From an uncultured Bacilli bacterium (GTDB lineage: Bacteria; Bacillota_I; Bacilli_A; RF39; UBA660): a DNA stretch of 10,040 nt. The stretch is from NCBI GenBank assembly GCA_934162555.1, contig CAKPJE010000030.1:1-10040 (forward strand), read 5' to 3'. A model generated the notes under the pieces. The model was given only the letters and a program-made list of their open reading frames with translations. It made no database searches and had not been told where the DNA came from. Numbering within the stretch: the first letter of the stretch is position 1; the number at the start of each line of letters is the position of its first letter. Shown piece after piece: positions 1 to 5,674 of the stretch. The position numbers and the translations under genes are program-made.

Positions 1-976
1 TACCTATTTTATTGAAAGTTATTAGGTTAGAATCACAGTCTTCATTATATATAACTAAATCATCTATTTCTTTTAATTTTTTTATAGCATATTTTCTTAA
101 ATCGGTTACATATTTATTTATATTTTCTATGCCTATTTTATTTAAATATTCAATTATTGTACCAAAAGCAAGTATTCCTTCAATATTTGGTGTTCCTGCT
201 TCAAAACGTCTTGGGACATCATCATATACTCTTGTTGTATCACTTGCAAATGATGCATTCATGCCTCCACCAAATTCAAGTGGTTGCATTTCATTTAAAT
301 ATTCTTCTTTACCATATAAAACACCTACACCAGTTGGTCCACACATTTTATGGGCTGAAAAAGCTAAAAAGTCCATATCTAAGTCTTTGACATCTATTTT
401 CATATGAGGTACACTTTGGGCTCCATCTATTACAACTTTAATGTTTTTTGAATGGGCATATTTAATAATTTCTTTTATTGGTCTAACATCACCTAAAACA
501 TTAGTTACATGGGCGATTGATATGACTTTTGTATTTTTATTAATTGCTTTTTTAACATTTTCTAATGTTACTTTATTGTTTTCAAGATCAATATATTTTA
601 CTTTTATATCGTTTCCTAATTCAAACCATGGTAGAACATTAGAAGCATGTTCGGCTTTGGTTATTAATACTTCATCATTTGGTTTTAGTTTATTTTTAAA
701 GTAACCGAATGCTATTTTATTTAATGAATCAGTTGTATTATAAGTAAAAACTATTGTTTTTGGATCTGCATTTATAAATTTACTTACCAAAAATCTTGCG
801 TGATCATATTTATTATCAGCTATTATTGCTATGTCATAATCACCTCTATGAATATTAGCAGTTTCTTCTAAATAATATTTTTTTATTGGATTTAAAATAC
901 AACTAGGTTTAAGTGATGTCGCACTTGAATCTAAATACACATAATTTTTTAAAACTTCAAAGTCTTCTCTATTCAT
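1..976 (-). CDS. sufS: SufS cysteine desulfurase, 3' end outside window
   Basis: PLP-dependent group II cysteine desulfurase that takes sulfur from L-cysteine and passes it, as a persulfide, to the SUF Fe-S scaffold in the cytosol. The first 325 residues are present. Seen: YLDSSATS near the N-terminus, ANIHRGDY, EHASNVLPW, the cofactor-binding Asp in VVIDGAQS, and the PLP-binding lysine K210 in FSAHKMCGPTGVGVLYG. The active-site cysteine of the family lies near residue 360 and is therefore off the left edge. The ATG at 976 follows GGAGGTG at 4 nt spacing and overlaps the sufD stop by 8 bases, so the two are probably translationally coupled. It is the third gene of the suf operon. The identification is firm; SufS rather than a related CsdA or SufS-like desulfurase is supported by the sufC-sufD neighbours. 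Confidence 0.95.
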   Translation of the reverse strand, partial: MNREDFEVLKNYVYLDSSATSLKPSCILNPIKKYYLEETANIHRGDYDIAIIADNKYDHARFLVSKFINADPKTIVFTYNTTDSLNKIAFGYFKNKLKPNDEVLITKAEHASNVLPWFELGNDIKVKYIDLENNKVTLENVKKAINKNTKVISIAHVTNVLGDVRPIKEIIKYAHSKNIKVVIDGAQSVPHMKIDVKDLDMDFLAFSAHKMCGPTGVGVLYGKEEYLNEMQPLEFGGGMNASFASDTTRVYDDVPRRFEAGTPNIEGILAFGTIIEYLNKIGIENINKYVTDLRKYAIKKLKEIDDLVIYNEDCDSNLITFNKIG

Positions 977-1760
977 ATTTCACCTCCATTTTTTCTATAA
1001 AATCATTTATTATTTCGTTATTTTTTAAATTTCTTTTCAAAAATCCTTCTATTAATAAATTTGTTGCTTCTTTTCTACTTAATCCTCTTGATTCCATGTA
1101 GAACAAATTTTCTTCATTGAATGCTCCTATTTTGGCACTATGGGATGCTTCGACATCATATTCTTCTATTAATAATAATGGTTTTATTGTACTGTTTAGT
1201 TCGTTTAAATTGATTATTTCATTTTCTTGATTAGCTTTTGCATTTTTACATCCGTTTGGTATTATGGTTGTAACATTAAGATTTAAAGTACCATTTTTAA
1301 CACATAAACCATCACATTTTATATCGCTTATAGTTTCTCTTATGTTATGGTTTACTATAACATCTATATTATCATTTCCGTTTGCAATATCTTTTAAAAC
1401 AAATTCTACTTTAGCGTTTGTTCCGTTTAAATTTATTAAATCATATTCCTTTGTTTCAATGTTGTGGTTTATTTTATTTATGCAAAGAACGCTATTAGCG
1501 AGTAATGTATATTTATATTTAATTTTGGTTTTTAAATCTTTTTGAATTTCATATAGGTTTAAAGAAACATCATTATCTAAATTGATGTTAAATGATACTT
1601 TTATATCGTCTTCTACGATTATACATAAATCAGTTGTATTATGGATATATATTGTAAATTCATCAATTCCAAATCTTTCCATTTTACCGTTTGATATAAC
1701 AACTATACTTTCATCTAATTCTTTAGTTAATTCTTTATTACTCAATATTATTTTATTCAT
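969..1760 (-). CDS. sufD: SufD-like Fe-S cluster assembly protein (compact form)
   Basis: Core subunit of the SufBCD scaffold complex, which builds Fe-S clusters in the cytosol with SufC as its ATPase. The diagnostic C-terminal SufB/SufD block is clear at about residues 193-235: KPLLLIEEYDVEASHSAKIG, then LFYMESRGLSRKEA. The His in EASHSAK fits the conserved SufD histidine, where SufB has cysteine or glutamate nearby. The middle is the repetitive beta-rich core. At 263 residues it is much shorter than typical SufD (over 400); the N-terminal helical region appears to be missing. I chose the ATG at 1760 because AAGGA precedes it at 5 nt; an in-frame ATG at 1775 lacks such a site. With this start it overlaps the sufC stop by 8 bases, matching the sufD/sufS junction. 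SufD rather than SufB is inferred from gene order and small size. Confidence 0.88.
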   Translation of the reverse strand: MNKIILSNKELTKELDESIVVISNGKMERFGIDEFTIYIHNTTDLCIIVEDDIKVSFNINLDNDVSLNLYEIQKDLKTKIKYKYTLLANSVLCINKINHNIETKEYDLINLNGTNAKVEFVLKDIANGNDNIDVIVNHNIRETISDIKCDGLCVKNGTLNLNVTTIIPNGCKNAKANQENEIINLNELNSTIKPLLLIEEYDVEASHSAKIGAFNEENLFYMESRGLSRKEATNLLIEGFLKRNLKNNEIINDFIEKMEVKYE

Positions 1761-2499
1761 GGTTTTCCTTTTCATCTACTTCATTAGTACTAGTATTGTA
1801 TAAGTTATAGCCTTTTTCTTCTATTTCTTTAACTAAAGATAGATCACCATTTTTAACAATTTTACCGTTTAACATAATATGTACATAATCTGGTTTAATG
1901 TAATCAAGTAAATTTTCATAGTGTGTAATCATTAATATTGCTGGTTTGTATTCTTTAAAGTATTCATTTATGTTTGAGGCAACTATTTTTAAGCTTTCCA
2001 TGTCAAGTCCAGAATCTATTTCATCAAGTAAGATAAAATTTGGTTTTAGCATATACATTTGGAGTATTTCATTTTTTTTCTTTTCTCCACCTGAAAATCC
2101 CAAGTTGATACTTCTATGTAACATATCTTTGTTTATTTCTAATTTATCACATAGGCCATTTATTTCTTTAACGAAGCTATACAATTTAAAATTTTCATTA
2201 TCTCTTAAGGCACTTCTCATTAGGTCAGCTGTAGTAACGCCTTCTATTTCATTTGGCATTTGCATTCCTAAGAAAATACCTTTTTTACTTCTTTCGTTTG
2301 TTTTTAAATTTATGATGCTTTCGCCATCTATTAATATATCACCATTTTTAATAGTATAGTTAGGATCACCCATTATTGTTTTTAATAAGCTTGATTTACC
2401 TACTCCGTTTGGTCCCATAATAGTATGAATTTCACCTGCATTTATTGTTAAGTTAAAATCTTTTATAATTGTTTTATTTTTAATTTCTATTTTTTGCAC
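1753..2499 (-). CDS. sufC: SufC, ATPase of the SUF Fe-S assembly complex
   Basis: Cytosolic ABC-type ATPase that drives conformational change in SufB-SufD during cluster assembly. All nucleotide-binding motifs are visible in 248 residues: Walker A GPNGVGKSS (29-37), Q-loop glutamine Q80 in FLGMQMP, signature FSGGEKKK (135-142), Walker B ILLDEIDSGLD with catalytic E160, and the switch histidine H193 in MITHY. The sequence MGPNGVGKSSLLKTIMGDPNY is typical of SufC rather than transporter ATPases, and no permease is adjacent. The start is a GTG at 2499 preceded by AGGTGGTG at suitable spacing; an overlapping ATG at 2501 is in another frame and closes after four codons. It is the first gene of the operon, with sufD and sufS coupled behind it. 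Confidence 0.95.
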   Translation of the reverse strand: MQKIEIKNKTIIKDFNLTINAGEIHTIMGPNGVGKSSLLKTIMGDPNYTIKNGDILIDGESIINLKTNERSKKGIFLGMQMPNEIEGVTTADLMRSALRDNENFKLYSFVKEINGLCDKLEINKDMLHRSINLGFSGGEKKKNEILQMYMLKPNFILLDEIDSGLDMESLKIVASNINEYFKEYKPAILMITHYENLLDYIKPDYVHIMLNGKIVKNGDLSLVKEIEEKGYNLYNTSTNEVDEKENHE

Positions 2500-2517
2500 A
2501 TTTCTTCACCACCTAAT

Positions 2518-2546
2518 ATTTTATCATTTTTTTTAAATAAATTGAA
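2518..2546 (-). promoter_or_regulatory. Probable sufC operon promoter
   Basis: A -10 box TAAAAT lies at 2523-2518, with a weak -35 TTCAAT at 2546-2541 separated by exactly 17 bases. Predicted transcription would start near 2511, about 12 bases before the GTG of sufC. The -35 matches only half of the consensus, so the call rests mainly on the -10 and its position. Confidence 0.45.
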
Positions 2547-2600
2547 TATAAATGTATAAAAAAAACATAATTAATAGTGGATATGCGCAGATATTCATGC

Positions 2601-2624
2601 AAAAAGGACTTAAATGTCCTTTTT
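2601..2624 (-). terminator. Rho-independent terminator of the GNAT gene
   Basis: Perfect 9-bp inverted repeat AAAAAGGAC / GTCCTTTTT around a 6-base loop. On the minus strand the second arm ends in a run of five T. The stop codon of the acetyltransferase gene (2625-2623) overlaps the outer end of the stem. It separates this gene from the downstream suf operon. The A/T symmetry would let it work in both directions, but no plus-strand gene needs it. Confidence 0.85.
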
Positions 2625-3168
2625 AGTTTAGAATTATTGAATATATTTTGGCATCAACAAGTTCATCTCTTTTATTTAAAACAGATTTCCTTAATGTACC
2701 CTCATATTCAAATCCACATTTAATTAATACTTTACCACTATTAATATTTTCTACTTCATGATAAGCCTGCAGTCTAACTATACCTATTTCTTTAAAATAC
2801 TTTATTAATTCTAATAAAGCTTCTTTTACAATTCCTTTTCCCCAATAATTATAACCTAATGCATAGCCTACTTCACCACATAACATTTTTTCATTTAAAT
2901 TAACAAGTCCAATTGATCCAATTACTTTGTTTGTGTCTTTGCATACAATAGCCCATTGATAATTGTTTATTTTTTTAGATTCTTCTTCCCACATTGAGCA
3001 TATTTCATATGACTGATTTACATTTTCATGCGTATACCATCTTAAATATTTAGTTACTCTATCATCATTTGCCCAATTTTCAAACATATCTTTGCCATCT
3101 TCTTTTTTAAATGGTCTTAATATTAATCTTTCTGTTTCTATAATTTTTGTTCCCCTATTATTTAACAT
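2623..3168 (-). CDS. GNAT-family N-acetyltransferase, RimJ/RimL-like
   Basis: Acetyl-CoA-dependent acetyltransferase of the RimJ/RimL (Acetyltransf_3) type, 181 residues, full family length. Seen: the N-terminal ETERLILRPFKKED signature (11-24), the WAIV...VIGSIGLV strands (72-89), the acetyl-CoA binding motif A in GYALGYNYWGKGIVKEAL (101-118), and NINSGKVLIKCGFEYEGTLR (141-160), typical of the C-terminal part of the fold. The substrate cannot be told from sequence; members acetylate ribosomal protein N-termini, antibiotics or small amines. The ATG at 3168 has GGGAGG at 6 nt. It is a single-gene unit with its own promoter and terminator, divergent from the HIT gene. Confidence 0.9.
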   Translation of the reverse strand: MLNNRGTKIIETERLILRPFKKEDGKDMFENWANDDRVTKYLRWYTHENVNQSYEICSMWEEESKKINNYQWAIVCKDTNKVIGSIGLVNLNEKMLCGEVGYALGYNYWGKGIVKEALLELIKYFKEIGIVRLQAYHEVENINSGKVLIKCGFEYEGTLRKSVLNKRDELVDAKIYSIILN

Positions 3169-3185
3169 AAATTGCCTCCCCTTTT

Positions 3186-3214
3186 ATTATATCATATTTA
3201 AAAAAATAATTTAA
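3186..3214 (-). promoter_or_regulatory. Promoter of the GNAT gene (divergent intergenic region)
   Basis: A perfect -10 TATAAT lies at 3191-3186. At 17 bases spacing the -35 is weak (TTAAAT, 3214-3209). Six bases after the -10 comes GGAGG, so the predicted transcript starts at about the ribosome binding site, roughly 11 nt before the ATG. It overlaps the -35 region of the oppositely directed HIT promoter, so the two could interfere. Confidence 0.55.
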
Positions 3215-3238
3215 TTTTTTATTTTTATGTTGTATAAT
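3210..3238 (+). promoter_or_regulatory. Promoter of the HIT gene
   Basis: A perfect -10 TATAAT at 3233-3238 sits 17 bases downstream of a weak -35 TTTAAT (3210-3215). GGAGGT begins six bases after the -10, so the predicted 5' leader is about 10 nt. Confidence 0.55.
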
Positions 3239-3254
3239 TATTTTGGAGGTAATT

Positions 3255-3617
3255 ATGGATTGTATATTTTGTAAAATTGGTAAGGGCGATATTCCTTCAT
3301 ATACTTTATATGAAGATGATAAAATTAAGGTTTTTTTAGATATTAACCCTATTTCTAATGGACACACTTTAATTGTTTCTAAAAATCATTCTGTTGATTT
3401 GGATGATACTTCTTTAGAAACTATTAATTATATTTTTTCTAAAGCAAAAGATATTAAGAAATTACTTGAAACTAAATTAAATCCGATTGGTGTTAGATTA
3501 GTTCAAAATAATGGTAAATTAGAAGAAGTTAAACACTTTCATTTACATTTAATTCCTTTTTATGATAATAATGATAAAATGAGCGTTCAAGATGTATATA
3601 AAATACTAAGTAATTAG
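3255..3617 (+). CDS. HIT-family nucleotide-binding hydrolase (HinT-like)
   Basis: Small histidine-triad protein of 120 residues, the usual length. This family hydrolyses nucleoside phosphoramidates and acyl-adenylates in the cytosol. The triad HFHLHLIP is at 94-101, with H96 the expected nucleophile. CIFCKI near the start (C3, C6) with H45 and H94 forms the zinc-binding set seen in Gram-positive HinT proteins. DINPISNGHTLIVSKNH (29-45) is the conserved central block. I chose the ATG at 3255 because GGAGGT precedes it by 4 nt; an upstream in-frame TTG at 3243 would include the ribosome binding site in the coding part. It is the only plus-strand gene in the window, with its own promoter and a terminator shared with the convergent gene. 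Confidence 0.93.
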   Translation: MDCIFCKIGKGDIPSYTLYEDDKIKVFLDINPISNGHTLIVSKNHSVDLDDTSLETINYIFSKAKDIKKLLETKLNPIGVRLVQNNGKLEEVKHFHLHLIPFYDNNDKMSVQDVYKILSN

Positions 3618-3628
3618 TATTTTTTTAA

Positions 3629-3650
3629 AAGATAGGTTTTACCCTATCTT
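3629..3650. terminator. Shared bidirectional terminator between convergent genes
   Basis: Inverted repeat AAGATAGG (3629-3636) / CCTATCTT (3643-3650) with a 6-base loop. In the plus direction it follows the HIT stop by 11 bases and is followed by GAAAGC and a run of T. In the minus direction the second arm leads into CTTTT. The stop codon of the minus-strand repeat protein (3641-3639) falls inside the loop and its last codons form one arm. Confidence 0.75.
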
Positions 3651-4517
3651 GAAAGCTTTTTTTAATTCATATATTTTTTGTTCATACTCATCTTTGTGTT
3701 TTAAGATTGTTGCATTTTCAAGGTTGGCACTGCTAGAACCTACACAAGTACTTAGATCAATTTCGACATTGTTGGCTTTTGAAAAATCTGAGCATGCTAT
3801 TACGCATTCTTGTAGTGGCCCTGTAAATGTAACTCCATCAAAATTACATTTTTTAAGGTTACGTTCATATATTTTACCCGGATTAATACTAACACCTATT
3901 GTGTTTTTAAAATCTGCATGTTCAATTATACAGTTATCAAATGAGCCTGTAAATATGACACCGTTTAAATTAGTATAGCCTAGATCTTTATTCATGATTG
4001 TTTGAGGATTAATTACAACTGGTCCATTGCATCCTTCAAAAGATGTTCCCCTTATGAAAGTATTATCAAATTTTCCTTCTACTTTAGCATCTCTTAAATT
4101 AACAAAACTTAAGTTTTTAGCTGATATTGTTTGAGGATTAATTACAGCATTTTTACTTCCTGTAAAGTCAGCATTACAAATAAATGTTCCATCAAATGGC
4201 CCTGTAAATGTAACTGAATTTGCTTTGATGTAACTTAAATTTTTTTGAAATACAGTTTGGGGATTAATATTGACATTTAGATTAGTAAAATCGATTCTAC
4301 AAACATCAACATTATCAAATGATAAATTAGATAAATCTAATCTTTCAATGTTTTTAAAACTTAAAAAATATTTGTACTTACTACCTTTGATATTGTTATA
4401 ATCAAATAGTAATAATTCTAAGGTTGCATTATCTAATTTTATTTTTTCTTTTCCCTTATATTCTTTTAACATTTTTTGAAATTCTTTTCTCAAATCATAT
4501 AATTTTTCTCTTTTCAT
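3639..4517 (-). CDS. Repeat protein of pentapeptide/beta-helix type with ~42-residue INPQT repeats
   Basis: Protein of 292 residues with no signal peptide or membrane segment, so probably cytosolic. It begins with a charged helical stretch (1-30). About four and a half copies of a 42-residue unit follow. The landmark INPQT occurs at 84-88, 126-130 and 169-173, with INPGK at 211 and a decayed copy at 253. Each unit has a NL..V.FTG.FD..I..ADF pattern, reading as pentapeptide-like steps (for example TNLNG, VIFTG, DFKNT), so a right-handed beta-helix is likely. A charged helical tail (274-292) closes it. The ATG at 4517 has AGGAGG at 5 nt. It is a single-gene unit with promoter and terminator. 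Function unknown; pentapeptide proteins include DNA mimics and scaffolds, but nothing here decides between them. Confidence 0.8.
   Translation of the reverse strand: MKREKLYDLRKEFQKMLKEYKGKEKIKLDNATLELLLFDYNNIKGSKYKYFLSFKNIERLDLSNLSFDNVDVCRIDFTNLNVNINPQTVFQKNLSYIKANSVTFTGPFDGTFICNADFTGSKNAVINPQTISAKNLSFVNLRDAKVEGKFDNTFIRGTSFEGCNGPVVINPQTIMNKDLGYTNLNGVIFTGSFDNCIIEHADFKNTIGVSINPGKIYERNLKKCNFDGVTFTGPLQECVIACSDFSKANNVEIDLSTCVGSSSANLENATILKHKDEYEQKIYELKKAFKIG
3816..4215. repeat. DNA direct repeats inside the INPQT repeat gene
   Basis: The coding repeats are also visible as DNA identity. A 21-base match occurs at 3997-4017 and 4126-4146, 129 bases (43 codons) apart. A 19-base match occurs at 3816-3834 and 4197-4215, 381 bases (127 codons) apart. 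Both spacings are whole numbers of repeat units, which indicates internal duplication. Confidence 0.85.
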
Positions 4518-4534
4518 TATACCCTCCTATTTCA

Positions 4535-4563
4535 AATATATCACATAAGTATAAAAAAAACAA
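4535..4563 (-). promoter_or_regulatory. Promoter of the INPQT repeat gene
   Basis: A -35 TTGTTT (4563-4558) and a -10 TATATT (4540-4535) are separated by 17 bases that include a T-run. AGGAGG starts six bases after the -10, giving a predicted leader of about 11 nt. Confidence 0.55.
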
Positions 4564-4583
4564 CTAAATATGCTTTTTTTTAG

Positions 4584-4607
4584 AAAAAAAGAAGCTTTAT
4601 GCTTCTT
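4584..4607 (-). terminator. Terminator of the rplU-prp-rpmA operon
   Basis: Classical intrinsic terminator: a 7-bp stem AAGAAGC / GCTTCTT with a 5-base loop. On the minus strand it ends in seven consecutive T, two of them in the stem. The rpmA stop codon (4608-4606) overlaps the first stem arm. Confidence 0.9.
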
Positions 4608-4896
4608 ATAGGTTTGGATAAACACTAACTTGTTTTTTGTCTTTTCCAAGTCTTTCAAATTTTACATAACCACTTATTTTTGCAAATACTGTATCATCTG
4701 AACCGATCCCAACGTTTACGCCTGGATATATTTTTGTTCCTCTTTGACGATAAAGAATAGATCCACCTGTTACATATTCACCATCAGCGGCTTTTGCGCC
4801 TAATCTTTTTGATTCAGAATCACGGCCGTTTTTAGTTGAACCTTGACCTTTTTTATGCGCAAATAATTGTATATTTAATTGCATTAATTCAAACAC
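4606..4896 (-). CDS. rpmA: Ribosomal protein bL27 with cleavable N-terminal extension
   Basis: Large-subunit protein whose N-terminus reaches towards the peptidyl transferase centre. The core is unmistakable: AHKKGQGSTKNGRDSESKRLG, then GGSILYRQRGTKIYPG and FAKISGYVKFER. Before it lies the extension MFELMQLNIQLF, matching the Firmicutes LNLQFF-type presequence. By homology with Staphylococcus, cleavage is expected between F12 and A13 by Prp, encoded just upstream. The start is a GTG at 4896, with AGGAGG 8 nt upstream; the in-frame ATG at 4884 is 20 nt away and less likely, although it keeps the cleavage site. The gene overlaps the prp stop by 8 bases. At 96 residues the length is normal. Confidence 0.97.
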   Translation of the reverse strand: MFELMQLNIQLFAHKKGQGSTKNGRDSESKRLGAKAADGEYVTGGSILYRQRGTKIYPGVNVGIGSDDTVFAKISGYVKFERLGKDKKQVSVYPNL

Positions 4897-5203
4897 AACT
4901 CTCGCCTCCTATTTTGATATTGTTTTTATATTGTTTTGATAATTCAGTTAGTAAGTCAATCATATTGTTAATCAAAGTATCAATAACTTCATTATGTTTT
5001 AAAACTGTTATTATAACATCTTCATCCTCACTATGTTTAATAGAATTTTTATCTATTTTTAAACATGCATTTACTGTTGTAATAACTATAGCACTTATAG
5101 AAGCACATACTATATCTTTGCCATAATCATCAAAATTACTATGACCTTTTAGTATGATTTTTTCTATTTTATTGTTTTTAACAAAATAATTTACTTTTAC
5201 CAT
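4889..5203 (-). CDS. prp: Prp, cysteine protease that matures bL27
   Basis: Ribosomal-processing cysteine protease of the YsxB/Prp family, 104 residues. Members remove the N-terminal extension of bL27 in Firmicutes and related bacteria. The catalytic pair is visible: H21 in LKGHSNFDDYGKD and C33 in IVCASISAI, matching the His/Cys dyad spacing of the family. It sits between rplU and rpmA, the standard position. The ATG at 5203 is two bases after the rplU stop, with AAGG at 7 nt. The stop is TGA, the only one in the window, and it is embedded in the start of rpmA; this argues that TGA is not read as tryptophan here. Confidence 0.95.
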   Translation of the reverse strand: MVKVNYFVKNNKIEKIILKGHSNFDDYGKDIVCASISAIVITTVNACLKIDKNSIKHSEDEDVIITVLKHNEVIDTLINNMIDLLTELSKQYKNNIKIGGESCV

Positions 5204-5205
5204 AC

Positions 5206-5505
5206 TTATGCCTTAATAGACTTAATTTCAACTTTTGTATAAGGTTGTCTATGTCCTTGTCTTTTGTGATAATTATTTTTTTGAACGTATTTGTAAACGA
5301 TTATTTTTGATTGTTTACCATTTTTAATAACTTCACCTGTAACTTTAGCACCTTTTACTAGTGGATTTCCAACTTTATCATCTACCATTAAAACTTCATC
5401 AAAAACTACTTCTTTGCCTGGTTCTAGATCTAATTTTTCAACGTAAATAATTGAACCTTCTTCAACGATATATTGTTTTCCACCTGTTTTGATAATTGCT
5501 TTCAT
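5206..5505 (-). CDS. rplU: Ribosomal protein bL21
   Basis: Large-subunit protein that binds 23S rRNA. Seen: MKAIIKTGGKQYIVEEGSII at the start, then VYKYVQKNNYHKRQGHRQPYT, the conserved rRNA-binding C-terminal block (residues about 74-94). At 99 residues it is near the usual length of about 102. The ATG at 5505 has AAGGAGG at about 7 nt. It is the first gene of the rplU-prp-rpmA operon and lies behind a strong promoter and a structured leader. Confidence 0.97.
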   Translation of the reverse strand: MKAIIKTGGKQYIVEEGSIIYVEKLDLEPGKEVVFDEVLMVDDKVGNPLVKGAKVTGEVIKNGKQSKIIVYKYVQKNNYHKRQGHRQPYTKVEIKSIKA

Positions 5506-5596
5506 TTTTTACCTCCTTATTTACTAAGACTCGCCATTATGGTGCTTTGCTTTAAAACCAGTTCTGTGCGGTTGTAGAGTGAGGCCCTACACAAGT
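5506..5596 (-). ncRNA. L21 leader-type cis-regulatory RNA
   Basis: The roughly 90-nt 5' leader of rplU is unusually GC-rich for this window. It contains potential stems: TTGT-GTAG pairing with CTACAA around a GGCCTCAC loop (about 5568-5595), and TGGT/ACCA enclosing an AAAGCAAAGC segment (about 5539-5560), with CGC/GCG pairing outside it. Firmicutes rplU genes are known to carry an L21 leader thought to act in ribosomal-protein autoregulation. Position, size and partial structure fit. I could not align it to the family model. Confidence 0.65.
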
Positions 5597-5600
5597 AAAG

Positions 5601-5629
5601 ATTTTACCATAAATTGTTAGACTTGTCAA
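5601..5629 (-). promoter_or_regulatory. Strong promoter of the rplU operon
   Basis: Perfect -35 TTGACA (5629-5624), 17-base spacer, -10 TAAAAT (5606-5601). It is the only consensus -35 in the window. The predicted start lies near 5594-5596, leaving a leader of about 90 nt. Confidence 0.85.
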
Positions 5630-5674
5630 ATGTTTGCTTTAAAAAACATATATAAATTAGGATTTTTTAGACTT

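Noticed and set aside
12..2359. Several plus-strand reading frames of 60-137 codons opposite the suf genes
   Set aside because: They lie antisense to strongly recognisable SufC, SufD and SufS, show no family motifs and are very rich in Phe, Ile, Leu and Ser as expected for shadows.
3158..3367. 69-codon minus-strand frame opposite the HIT gene
   Set aside because: It covers the divergent promoters and lies antisense to a clear HIT protein.
3816..4215. Regular direct repeats as a possible CRISPR array
   Set aside because: The repeats are in frame, code for a 42-residue protein repeat, and the intervening sequence is also coding and related.
4889..4891. Mycoplasma-type code with TGA as tryptophan
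   Set aside because: prp ends in TGA at the expected family length and the stop is built into the rpmA start; tryptophans elsewhere are TGG.
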